NCBI GenBank assembly: GCA_016946835.1 | Contig: JACVTC010000142.1 | Coordinates: forward strand, 1 to 64,000 | Direction: 5' to 3' | Source of the DNA: Neocallimastix lanati (nom. inval.) | Taxonomy: Eukaryota; Neocallimastigomycota; Neocallimastigomycetes; Neocallimastigales; Neocallimastigaceae | Length of the DNA stretch: 64,000 nt | Shown: one piece after another, positions 37,166 to 48,300 of the stretch | How the letters are laid out: the number at the start of each line of letters is the position of its first letter | Numbering within the stretch: the stretch's first letter is position 1 | The notes under the pieces: model-generated | The model's database searches: none | Told to the model about the DNA's origin: nothing | The model's input: only the letters and a program-made list of their open reading frames with translations | Position numbers and translations under genes: made by a program

Positions 37166-37999
37166 TGTAAAGAATTATAATTATTATTCAAAATAATTAT
37201 TATTCTTTATTAAAAAATTAATATTTAAAGTTTATTATTTTATAAAATTTTATGAATAATTTTATTAATTATGTCACATAGTAATTATTAATTAATGTTA
37301 TTGTTTTAAAATTAAATTAAATTATCAATAATTAATATATTAAATTATAATAATGTATTATTGTATTAAAATAATGTTAAATTCTATTTAATTAAGAAAA
37401 ATTAAATTGTATTAAAATGATAATTTTATTTAATCAAGAAATAATTAAATTATATTATTTCTTGGACTTTTAATTAAGATAATTAAAAGAATTAATTATT
37501 TAATTATACTTGTAATTAAATATTAATAAAATTAATATATAATTAGTTAATAAGTTTTCTCCCTTATTCGGGTTTTCTTATTAACTAAAGATTGATGTAA
37601 TTAAACACCAATCGAGATCTATCTAGTTTTTTCTTCTAATCTTTTTCTAGATAGAGATAATTTTCCAAGATTAGAAATCAAATTAATATAAATAGGACTC
37701 TTGATTCTTCTAAAAATAATCAAGAGTTATTATTATAAGAAATTATAATAATTAACACAAATATTTTAAAATTACTTTTAATAAAAAATTTTTATAATAA
37801 AATAATTTCTAAAATTCCCTTAACCTACTTTTAGTGTTGTTTATTATAATCTTATAATAAACTCTAAGTTTTTAAATTTTCGTTTTCAATTTTTATATTA
37901 TATTTTTTAATTTTATCTCAATTAATAATATTTTTTATTATTAATTGTAGAAAGAATTAATTATTAATATAATTAAATATTTTTAATTAATTCTTTACA
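37166..37999. repeat. Solo LTR H
   Basis: TGTAAAGAATTATAATT to TTAATTCTTTACA, 834 bp, flanked by TAGTG (37161-37165 and 38000-38004). It carries AATATAAATAGG as a TATA-like box. Its target includes the first two bases of V1. Confidence 0.87.
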
Positions 38000-38002
38000 T
38001 AG

Positions 38003-39008
38003 TGGTAAAGAATGAATTAATAACCTTTATTTTATTATTAATAATTCTTTACTAAATTGTACTTTCCTATATTCTTGATAACCTAAACTTAATAATAAAA
38101 TTTAATTTATTTTGATATAAATTAATTTTAACTTGTAAATAATGTAAATAAATTTTAATTAATTATTTTATTGTTATATTATTAAATATATGTATATTAA
38201 AATACAATTGTAAATATTAAAATTATACTTTTAAGATACTAAACTATTAAAACTATTAATTAAATATTATTATAAAAATTATTATTATTAAAATTATTAA
38301 TTAAATATTATTCTAAAAATTATTATAAATTATTAATATTATAAAATTATTAAAATTATTAAATATTATTATAAAAATTTATATATTATAACTATTAAAT
38401 ATTATTATAAAATTATTAAGATTATTAATTAAATTTATTATTAAAAATTATTATTAAAAATTTTTACTTATTATAAAAATTATTATTTAAATATTATCAA
38501 ATTTATTAATTAAATATTATAAAAATTTTATTTTATTTTTGAAAATAATTACAAGTATTATTTAAAATAATTAAAGATTATTAAATTTATTATATTAATC
38601 TTTAAAAACAATTTAGTTAACTTAAAAATATCAAAGAAAATAGTAAAAACTATTTTCTATATATTTATTTTATAATTATTTTTAATTAAATTATATTTGA
38701 ATATTATATTATTATATTTATAAAAATTAAAACAAAAATGAATTATTGATATAAAATTAATTCAATAATTCTATAAAATTACTTAAATTATAAACAATTA
38801 ATTATACTTTAAATTTATAAAAAAATATAAATATTGTAACAATTTCTTAAAAATTAAATATGTGTACTTTAAATAATAAAATTTTATATTAATAAAAAAA
38901 AATAAATAACTTTTAATAAAGAATTATTTTTTTTAAAATCAAAGCAGGGTAATACCCGTCCCCCCCTGCTTGATTTTAAATATCTAAGTGTCAACCCCGA
39001 GTCTACCA
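38003..39008. repeat. Solo element V1
   Basis: TGGTAAAGAATG to GTCTACCA, about 1.0 kb, no ORF. TTAG flanks it (37160-37163 before H, and 39009-39012). Near the right end (38933-38980) lies a GC-rich hairpin also present in V2: an AAAATCAA/TTGATTTT stem with GCAGGG and CCCTGC arms. Probably a solo LTR. Confidence 0.75.
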
Positions 39009-39015
39009 TTAGTAT

Positions 39016-41645
39016 TGTAAGAATCTATAATTATTTTTAACAAAATAATTATATTTTCTTAGTTTTAAGATAATAAATGAATTTCAATTCAATTTCAATT
39101 TCGATAATTCAGTTATTTGAATTTCAATATTAATAAAAAATAATAATATAATAATTATTATTATTAAATTAACTTTATTAAAATATTTAGGAATTAGTCT
39201 AGCCCAACTAATTACCAAATATTATTAACATATTGAATTTAATATATATTAAATAATGTAAACACGTGATTGTCATATTAAATTAATTTCTACATATTAT
39301 ATTTTAATTATAAATTATAATATTTAGCAATATTTAATTCTTATATAATGTAAAAAAAATATATATATATATTTTAATAAAACAAAACGACAACAAATAT
39401 TCTTTTATCTTTTTCTTATTATTTTTATTTAATCTTTTTGTGTGATAATTATTATAATTCTTTTATTAGAATATATAATTTTATAATAAAACTTGCATTC
39501 ACGAACCACCCGATACAATATAAAAATTATTCGTATCAAGTTATGATACAATATAAGTAATAAAGTATCAGATTTCTATTTATAACGAGGTCGAGCAAAT
39601 AGGGAATTTATAAAATAATATATTCCAACTCAAAGATAATAAATAATAATTTACACAAATAATAAAATTTATTTATTTCTTTTTAAATCTTGTTTTTATT
39701 TATTTATTTATTTTACATAAATTATTACAATTATATTTATATTCCTCTGAATATAATGATTTTTATCTATCTCTAATAATTCAATTTATATTAATATCTT
39801 AATAATAATTTTACTTATAATTGTAGGATTCAACTCTTATCCTTTAACTATAAGTAATTACTTAATTATTTAAACTAAACTATAAGTTCTCTAAAACTAT
39901 TATTTTACTCAATTAGAATTTTTAAAACAACAAGAAAAACTCTCTCTTTAACTTTTATTTCATTCTCTTCTTTTAAATTTATTAATTAATTTTATCTTGA
40001 ATATTATTGGCTGTCTAATTAATTTTTAATCTATTTATATAATGATTTAGTATATTATATATTGTAATTATTTTTCACTATATTATTATAGTATTTTCTC
40101 TTTTATTAATTTTCTTGCGTATTTCTAGCTGTATTGTATCAGTTATAATACGACACTTACAAATAATATAGAAATAACTATAAAAATAATTTAAATAATA
40201 GATAAATAATTTAATACATGTAAATAAATGAGTTTGTACAATTAATAAGTATTAATAAAATTAAATAAGATAAACTAACCAATAGAATAGAGTTAAGAGA
40301 AATAATGAAATATAAAATGAAGAAAATAAATAATAAATTAAGAAGGAAGTTAGAGAGCTAACTAAAAAGTTAATATTAAGGAGAGAAAACTTAATATTAT
40401 TATAATTATAGTTATAAAGAAAATAATTAGTTATTCAGAGGAATTAACTAATATAAAATTTAGTAGAATTTAATATGTATTAATATAACTAAAATAATAA
40501 AATATATTGATTAATATTTAAATATAAAATAAAATAATAAAATTAAAATACGACAAAAGAATTATTATTGTTTACTATATATTTTATTAGTGTGTGTTTA
40601 TTATTATATTCTTCTGTTAGAATATATTATTTTATAATCAAACAACTTGCTCAACCGAACACTGATACTTTTAATAATATCGTATCAATTATGTGTAATA
40701 ATTTAATTATAAAATTAATTGTAATTAAATTATTAACTACAACTTAATAATAATTAAATAATAATTATTATTAAATTGAGAGAGCAAAAAAGATAAATAT
40801 ACTTATCTTCTCTAGGAAAGAGTTTATTATAACTAATTATAATAAACTAATAACACAGAATTGACAAAGGAAAAAGATTATTTTATTTTATTTTATTTTT
40901 TAAATTTGTTTTATTAAAACTTGCTTTATTAAAATAGAAATATAAAATATTTGTTAATGTTATTACTATATTATAATTGTTATAATAATAACTCTTGATT
41001 TCTCAAAGAGAATTCAAGAGCCTTATTTATACTTTTTTGAAAAATAAGGTTAAATTAAAAAATGTTTTCTAATCTTAACAAATCTCTTATCTAGGAAAAG
41101 ATTAGAGAGAAAAACCTAGATAAGATTTTTGATCGATATTCTATCCATATCGATCATCGTATCAATTAGGTAAAACCAATTACTTTTAAGAAGTAATTGG
41201 GAAAAACCCTAATTAACCGATTCGTTAATCTAATGTAATTGATCGAAAATAAAAGAATAAAATAATAAAAGATATTTCGATCATAAAATTATAAATTACA
41301 AATAAGGAAAATAACATAATGATATTAATAAACAAAATACAGAATACATTATTAAAATACATATTAGAATACATAATACATTTGTTTACAATTTAATTAA
41401 ATAAATAAACTAAAACTAATAAATTTAATAATTAAATGTATAATTAAATAAACTATAATTATTAATAAATAAATAATAATTAATTAAATTTTGTTGTATT
41501 AAATTAATGAATATTTAATATGGGTTAAATAAATTATTAATAATATTTAAATGAATAAATATTATATAATTAAATAAAGTTATAATTATAACTTTAACTA
41601 AGAAAATATAATTATTTTATTTAAAAATAATTATAGATTCTTACA
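39016..41645. repeat. Region bounded by about 50-bp inverted ends, packed with LTR relics
   Basis: Left end TGTAAGAATCTATAATT; the right end is its near-exact inverse for about 50 bases. Inside: a piece of family X (about 39062-39345), solo LTR Y (39544-40141), other B-like LTR ends (CGTATCA near 39538 and 40687) and a stretch (about 40780-41100) related to the LTR at 60656-61106 in reverse. No gene. It may be one LTR with long inverted ends or two opposed copies. Confidence 0.5.
39544..40141. repeat. Solo LTR Y
   Basis: TGATACAATATAAG to GTATTGTATCA, 598 bp, flanked by GTTA (39540-39543 and 40142-40145). Confidence 0.78.
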
Positions 41646-41658
41646 TTATGAGTTTTTT

Positions 41659-42427
41659 TTTTTTGGAACTACAATAAAAAAATAATTGGAAATAATAATT
41701 ATAGATTGTTAAAAGGAAATAATTCTAATAATAGTATTCTTCAGCGTAATAATACTTTTAAATCAAAATACATCAATAAAACTGAAGAAGAAAGTAGTGG
41801 AAATAATATAGTTAATAGTATAAATAAGCAAAAAAAAAAAAAAGAAGTTACGAGAGACTTCAAGGGACGAAGTCTTATCTAAAGTGGGGGCATCTTGATA
41901 CGTGACGTATAGAAATATTATACTTTAATGAAATATTATAGTTAAATTTTATATAAAAATATTATTGGTCAATTAATAATTTATAATTATATATATTTTT
42001 AATAAATTATTTATTTAATAAGGGGATTCTTTGATTTATAATAAAATAATAAAAGAAATGTAGAATCCAAAAATTAGTTAGAATAGAGATATAATTAATA
42101 ATAATTAAATATATAAATATACTGATGAAATGTATATTTAAAAACTAGTGATGAATAGTTTATAATTGTAATAATATTAAATAATAATATTAAGAATTTA
42201 TAATTATATTTAATATAACATATATGTATAGTAATTATATAATAAAATAAATAAAGAAGGAATAATAAAACAAATAATAAATAAAATATTTTAGTATAAA
42301 ATTATATTATTTTCGTGTCATTATTATATATTTATTAGAATATATTATTTTGTTATCATTCCCTACTGTCATTCCTAAATAAAAATAAAATATTTAGATA
42401 CTGGTATTTTATAAATATACTGTATCA
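41659..42427 (+). mobile_element. B2: 3' end of a gag-only element related to B
   Basis: 41659-41882 is an open tail in one frame (IIGNNNYR ... KKKKEVTRDFKG, stop at 41880), Asn-rich like the B gag. Then AAGTGGGGGCATCT and an LTR (41896-42427) starting TGATACGTGACG and ending GTATCA. The 5' part is missing. The bases before it (41646-41655, TTATGAGTTT) match the tip of an E-type LTR. Confidence 0.75.
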
Positions 42428-42431
42428 GTTA

Positions 42432-43346
42432 TGTTAAGGAATGAACAAATAATGTTAATTTTATTATTTTTCATAAAAATAACTTAACCACTAAAATTAA
42501 ATTATTTATTTCCTTACTTGGGGAACTTTCTTATGTTCTATTACTGACAAATTATTACTAATATTAAATTTATTAATATAAATTCTTTAGTTAATATCAA
42601 TACTTTATTATTAAAATTAATACTATATTATTAATATCAATATTATTATCAATATCTAGTTTTATTAATATGATTTATTCTATCAATATTTTATTATTAA
42701 AGAAAATTTTATTTTACAAATATTACTAATACAGATTATTTATTATTAATAAAAATTAATATAATTAATAATGATTTAAAAATATTTTACTTAAATCCAT
42801 GATCCTTGTCATTAAAATTAGTAATACTTCCTTCCAAAATACACCCTATTTATAATAAGATTAATAATAGATAATAATCTAAAATACTTTTATTTAAAAA
42901 TAGTATAAAATTAAATAATACTCTATTACTAATAGTTCTGTAAAAGTAATAAAATTATTTTTAAAATATATTATCACTACAATTAATAATAAATAGTTTA
43001 GAATTTAATAATATATAATAATTATTTATTATAATAGAATAGATTATGAATTTATAATTTAAATACAATTCAAACATGTAACTCTAAGATATTCTAAAGA
43101 AATGGCTTGACCATTTCTAACGATAAAAAAAAATATAAATAGATGAGAAAATTGTATTTTAAAAAAATAATCTGAAAAAAATATAATCTTATTAAAGAAA
43201 TTAATTTATTTTTAGTTTTTAATTGAATAATTTTTATTAAATAAATAAATAAAATATTTTAAAAAAAAATATATTTTAATTTTTAATTTTTTTTTATTTT
43301 AGTGTTTATTTCTATATTTATTATTATTCTGTCCCGAACCTCAACA
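42432..43346 (+). repeat. 5' LTR of element F
   Basis: Starts TGTTAAGGAATG, ends CCCGAACCTCAACA; compare 50163-51078. Confidence 0.92.
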
Positions 43347-43353
43347 TAAAAAG

Positions 43354-43371
43354 TGGTGGAGATATCGGGGA
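43354..43371 (+). other. Primer-binding site of element F
   Basis: TGGTGGAGATATCGGGGA, seven bases after the LTR. G has the identical 18 bases. The complement fits a tRNA 3' end ending in ACCA, from a tRNA that begins GGAGATA. Confidence 0.8.
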
Positions 43372-43582
43372 AGTTAATAATCGTAAATATAGAGTAAACA
43401 ATAATAGGATAGTAATATTTCTAATAAAACAATTTTTTTTGTTAATTTTTTTAATATTAAAGTGATAGGTAAGCAATTACCGGTGAAGCTTTAATAAAAT
43501 AAAATTTATTGGAAACATATAAAAAGGGATTTAGTACGGTTTAGAAGCATACCTAGTACTAAAATTCCAACAGTAGGTAGTT

Positions 43583-43655
43583 TCCGGATTAATTTATCTC
43601 AAGAATTGAAAGGTCATTCTTGAGCTCTGGTCGTTCTGTTTATTTGAAAGCAGAA
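43583..43655 (+). ncRNA. Leader RNA module beta of element F
   Basis: CCGGATTAATTTAT, a perfect 9-bp stem CTCAAGAAT/ATTCTTGAG (43598-43606 with 43616-43624), GCTCTG (43624-43629), then TTCTG/CAGAA (43634-43638 with 43651-43655). Same order as A and G, different stem bases. Confidence 0.7.
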
Positions 43656-44026
43656 GCGTCTGGTTTGATTACTACATGACACCGTAATAGGCAAGCTGTG
43701 GTAATTCAAGCACTACATACCTACTTTTTAGTACTGGATATGGAAAATTCCAGGAAATGCTCTTTTTATATGTATATTATTCCATAAATTTTTTTTTTTG
43801 TTCTAATAAATCATATTTTATTTTTTTTTTTTAGTTGTTTACAAATAATATTTTTATTTTTAAATTTTAATTGAGTTATATCAAAGTCGTCTTACGATCA
43901 ACTCAGAAAAAGTTTCCTACCACATTGCCAATTGATAATAACAAAAGCACACAACAACACCATTAATTCGAAGATTCCATTACATTAAAATTTTTTTTTG
44001 AAAGTAAAGAACAATACAATTATCAA

Positions 44027-44217
44027 AATATATTTAGGGGCAAGACAAAGCACTAGTTTATATCTATAGTATTTATTATTCCGATATATTTAGGGGTTAT
44101 CACTACACTAGTTTATATCTATATATTATTCTTTTCAGATATATTTGGGGGTCAGTGTAACACTAGTTTATATCTTCAATAGTATATTTGGTTGTCATTG
44201 GACTTTAGTTTATACTA
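44027..44217 (+). repeat. Tandem hairpin array in the F leader
   Basis: Four units, starting near 44027, 44084, 44139 and 44182. Most read ATATATTTAGGGG ... CACTAGTTTATATC; GATATA and TATATC at the unit ends can pair. Confidence 0.75.
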
Positions 44218-44330
44218 GAATTATTAATTTCAAGAAAAATCTGATATTACTTCAGTCAATATTATTTATTAGTTATTTTCAAACATTCATTTTGCTCAAT
44301 TCTATTCTGTTACTTTCAATATTAGTTAAA

Positions 44331-45281
44331 ATGAGTTCAGGATCTTCTCCATCAACTTCAAATCCTTCAGTTCCAATTCCAACTGTTATAAACAAAAATC
44401 ACGCTATTAGCTTTAGAGAACTCAAGAAAGAATTAAAAGACATAGAAAAACTAAGCAAAGAACATCTCGATATTAGATCTTGGGATTCAGATTTAAAATT
44501 TTGGATCAGATATCAACATGTAGATGATCCAGAAACTATTTTTACGGCATGTATCTTAACTTCGACTGGTGAACCAAGAGAAGTAATTCAAAATATGGAA
44601 TATGGCGAAAACTTTAGTGATGACGATGACGATGATGATGATGACGATGATGACGATGATAGCGATGATGAAGAAGATAATCATTATCCAAGTCTTGATG
44701 AAATTATTAATGAGTTAGAAACATTTTATGGAAAAAAAGAAGATCAAAACGTCTTGCTTAAGGAACTTCGCTCCTTAAAAATTAAAAAGTATGAAAAAGT
44801 TAAAGATTTTAACATTCGCTATCGATCACTCTATTTAAAACTCGATAAAAAGAGGAAAAGAAGAATTAGTGTATTGGATTATGCTGATTCTTTGAAAAAT
44901 AATAAAGAAGCCTGGAAAAAGGTTTCACTCAAGGATGACATTTCTTTAAAGAAAGCATTTGCAATAGCTGAAAAAGTAGATAGATTGATGCCTACCTTTA
45001 ACCAAGAAATAAACAAAAATTTTAGAACAAATTTCAACAATTCTTATAAATCATCAAATTTTAATAACAACCAATCTAAAGGAAAAGTATTTAATGATTC
45101 AAAAATAAAGGAAAAAGATTCAACTGTTGATAACTTAACTAAAAGAATAAAAGGTTTAACTGTTAGTACCTGTTTCTTTTGTAGTGAAGAAGGTCATTTT
45201 CAAACCGAATGTCCAAAACTTAATGCTATTATCAAAAAGAATCGTCAGGAATACTTCGAAAACAAACGTTTAAATCACTAA
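44331..45281 (+). CDS. Gag of element F
   Basis: 316 residues; I chose the ATG at 44331 (MSSGSSPSTS) rather than the longer open frame from 44145, because the latter covers leader repeats and G starts at the matching place. Domains: conserved N-terminal helix region (FRELKKELKDIEKLSKE, about 26-45), an acidic tract with 14 consecutive Asp (about 95-115), capsid-like helices (LKELRSLKIKKYEKVKDFN), and zinc knuckle CFFCSEEGHFQTEC (about 280-293). Builds the particle and binds the RNA. It ends at TAA 45279-45281, six bases after a slippery heptamer, so pol is made by -1 frameshifting. Intact. Confidence 0.9.
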   Translation: MSSGSSPSTSNPSVPIPTVINKNHAISFRELKKELKDIEKLSKEHLDIRSWDSDLKFWIRYQHVDDPETIFTACILTSTGEPREVIQNMEYGENFSDDDDDDDDDDDDDDSDDEEDNHYPSLDEIINELETFYGKKEDQNVLLKELRSLKIKKYEKVKDFNIRYRSLYLKLDKKRKRRISVLDYADSLKNNKEAWKKVSLKDDISLKKAFAIAEKVDRLMPTFNQEINKNFRTNFNNSYKSSNFNNNQSKGKVFNDSKIKEKDSTVDNLTKRIKGLTVSTCFFCSEEGHFQTECPKLNAIIKKNRQEYFENKRLNH

Positions 45282-45301
45282 AAGGGAGAAGAAGCACTCC
45301 C
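45269..45301 (+). promoter_or_regulatory. -1 ribosomal frameshift signal between gag and pol of F
   Basis: Slippery T TTA AAT (45269-45275) in the gag frame, 8-nt spacer with the gag stop, then stem GGGAG (45284-45288), 8-base loop, CTCCC (45297-45301). The -1 frame is open from here into pol. G has the same geometry. Confidence 0.88.
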
Positions 45302-48300
45302 ATTGTCAATAAAATAGCTTCCGTTAAATATCAACAATCTTCAGCTAATGACTACTTCCATGAAGAAATAGAAGATCAAAAAAAAAGTTATGAATTATCT
45401 GAGGATGAAATCGAAGAAGAAGACATCAATGATTTAGAAGATATTGACTTAATTCAAGATGAAAACGACTATTTGGTTGCTGCTTTTAAAAGAAAGCGTG
45501 ATAACATTAGTAAAGATCATAAAGGTAATCAAGAAAAGAAAATTCACAAAAGTCTTAGAGATAATCCTCGACCAATTGTTACTCCAGCTTTGCGAAAGAA
45601 GAAAGAAAATGAATTGAAAGTTAATCCAACTCCAAAACAAACATCAAGTCAGATACATCCTTCGATAATGTCACAGCCCTTAATCAATCTCGAAAAACAA
45701 AAAGAAAAAGAAATTCGTGATAAAGAACGTGCTAGTACTTCTCAATCACCTATGGAAATTACTGATATAGATTTATCTAATCGCAGAAAAGAAAAAGAAA
45801 AAGGAAAAGAGGTTAGTGATACAGAACTTGCATCTACTTCCACCTCGCCCATTGAAATTGTTGATATTGATGAAACTGATCATATTATTTCTAATAATGA
45901 TGAAAATAGTATTCCAAATAATACATTAAATAAACTCATTAATGATAAACTAAAAGTAAATAAACTTCCTGGAAACAAAATTCCTAGAGTTCCAAGAAAG
46001 ATCCAAATGATAGCTGATCATCTACCTTGCAATGTTATTAAAGACTTAAATACTACTAAATGTAATATTACCTTTGGAGAATTATTTGAAGTATCACCAA
46101 AAATCAGATCTCAAGTTGCAAAAGGTTTAAAGTTAGAAAAAGATTCTATTAAGATAGCCGGTGCCGTTGACAACATTTGTGCTACTACTACTATAGTTAA
46201 TAATCTTGATCACACTTATAAAAGTAAAAACAAAGAACCCAAAGAAGATGATATAGCCATGGTCGACGTTACTGTTGAAGGAGTCAAAGGAAAAGCATTG
46301 ATTGATTCTTGTAGTAATTTAAATATTATTACTAATCAATTCCTTAGAAAGTTACCTTCTGTATATGAGCCTATTGGAATCAGTCGTGGAAGAATCCGAC
46401 TAGCAACTATTAATGATGATTATTCGGAAGACTATTTAATCAATATTCCTGTACAAATTAATAATTTTCATATGGTTGCTACATGTAGAGTTATAGATAA
46501 AGAAGATCCTTTCTTTGATATTCTTATTAACTTGAAAACTCAAATAGATCATAAATTGTTTATTCATCCTATTCTTTATAGTCTTTGCCAATTCAATGAT
46601 AATGGATCGGTTGAAGAAATTGCTCCTATAAACAATCAATATGAAAATGAAGAAAAACTAGTTTGTTTTGTAAAAGCTATTTCTAATGAATCTATTAAGA
46701 AAGAACTTAAGAAAATGGAAGGTCTTCCTCCTCGAGAATATATTCATAACGAAAAATTTATCAATGCTCTTAATAAAAAGTATCGAGATCAAATAATTAA
46801 ACTTTTAGAAGATAATATAGTTATAATTGCGACCTCTTCTGAAGAATTAACACCTTCGAACTTATCTCCACATAAAATTCACCTTAAACCTGGTGCTAGG
46901 CCAATTAAACAAAAATTTTATAGAATCTCAAAACTTAAAACAGATATTCTTAAAGAAGAACTTACCAAATTAATAAATAAAAGACTTATTGAACCATCAT
47001 ACTCAGAATGGTCTTCGCCTGTTGTTCTTGTTCCTAAACCAAATGGTAAATGGAGAATGTGTGTTGACTATAGAAAAGTCAATGATGCTACTATAAAGGA
47101 TTCATATTCTCTTCCAAATATTGATGAAATATTCGATAGTTTAGATGGTGCTATAATATTTACTACAATGGACCTTTACTCCGGATATCATCAAATACTT
47201 ATGGATGAAGAAAGCATTGAAGTTACCAGTTTTACCACAAAATTCGGAAATTATCAATTCAAAGTCATGCCTTTCGGACTTACTAACGCTCCAGCAACTT
47301 TCCAACGTGAGATGAACAAAATTCTCTTTCCTTTCATTGGTGATTTTGTTTTCAATTTCATTGACGATATCCTTATATACTCAAAATCTTTAGAAGAACA
47401 CCTCGAACATATTGCTAAAGTACTCGCTGTTTTCAAAGAACACAAACTAAAAATCAATATTGAAAAATGTTCGTTTATGCAAACAGAAGTTGAAGTCCTC
47501 GGTCACAAAGTATCTGCACAAGGTCTGAGCCCTCTTGATAGCAAGATTGAATCAATTAAAAATTGGAAACCTCCTTCAAACCTCCATGAATTACGGTCTT
47601 TCCTAGGGGCGATAGGATATTATCGAGACTTCATCGATAAATATGCTCGAATAACAGCTCCTCTTTGCAAATTGTTAAGAAAAGATGTTGAATTCCGATG
47701 GAATAAAGAGCAAAATGATAGCTTTAATATACTTAAAGAAAAATTAATGAATGCACCAATTTTAAAATTTCCATGTTTCGAGAAAGAATTTATTATTCGA
47801 ACGGATGCATCGTATGATGGCATTGGTGGTGTTCTATTACAAAAAGATGATGAAACGAAAAAAGAGCATCCTGTACACTATATAAGTAGAACATTAACTA
47901 AACATGAAAGAAATTACGGAATTACAGATCTAGAAGGAACTGCTCTATTTTATTGCTTAACAAAATTTAAACCTTATATTATGGGAAATCCCATTAAAAC
48001 AATAATATATACTGACCATAAACCCTTAGTAGGATTATTCAACAAGAAAGAACCAACAAGTGCTCGACAAACCAGATGGTGTTTAGCTGTAAATCTTTTA
48101 GGTGTAGAAATTCGATATGAACCTGGCAAAAAGAATGTTGTAGCTGATGCTCTTTCTCGAATGAAAAGTATAAATGATAAGAAAATATTGGCAACAAAAC
48201 TCTCTTCAAAAGTTGATGAATCTTTATTATCTAAAGTTGTAAAAGAATTTATGGAAGAAAAATTTACAACAATTGATGGAATTGAATACTTTATAGATGG

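Larger units (their letters stand above)
43372..44330 (+). other. Leader of element F
   Basis: No gene. Holds module beta (43583-43655), the motif CATGACACC...GGCAAGCTG (43685-43708, also in G at 54421), a GGAAATGCT motif (43741-43766, also in A and I), and a hairpin tandem array (44027-44217) just before gag. Confidence 0.8.

Noticed and set aside
37980-38020. Self-priming signal (as in Tf1) at TTCTTTAC...GTAAAGAA next to H.
   Set aside because: The two halves are the end of solo LTR H and the start of V1, brought together by insertion.
44145-44330. N-terminal extension of F gag.
   Set aside because: It covers the leader repeat units; G starts at the ATG that matches F 44331.
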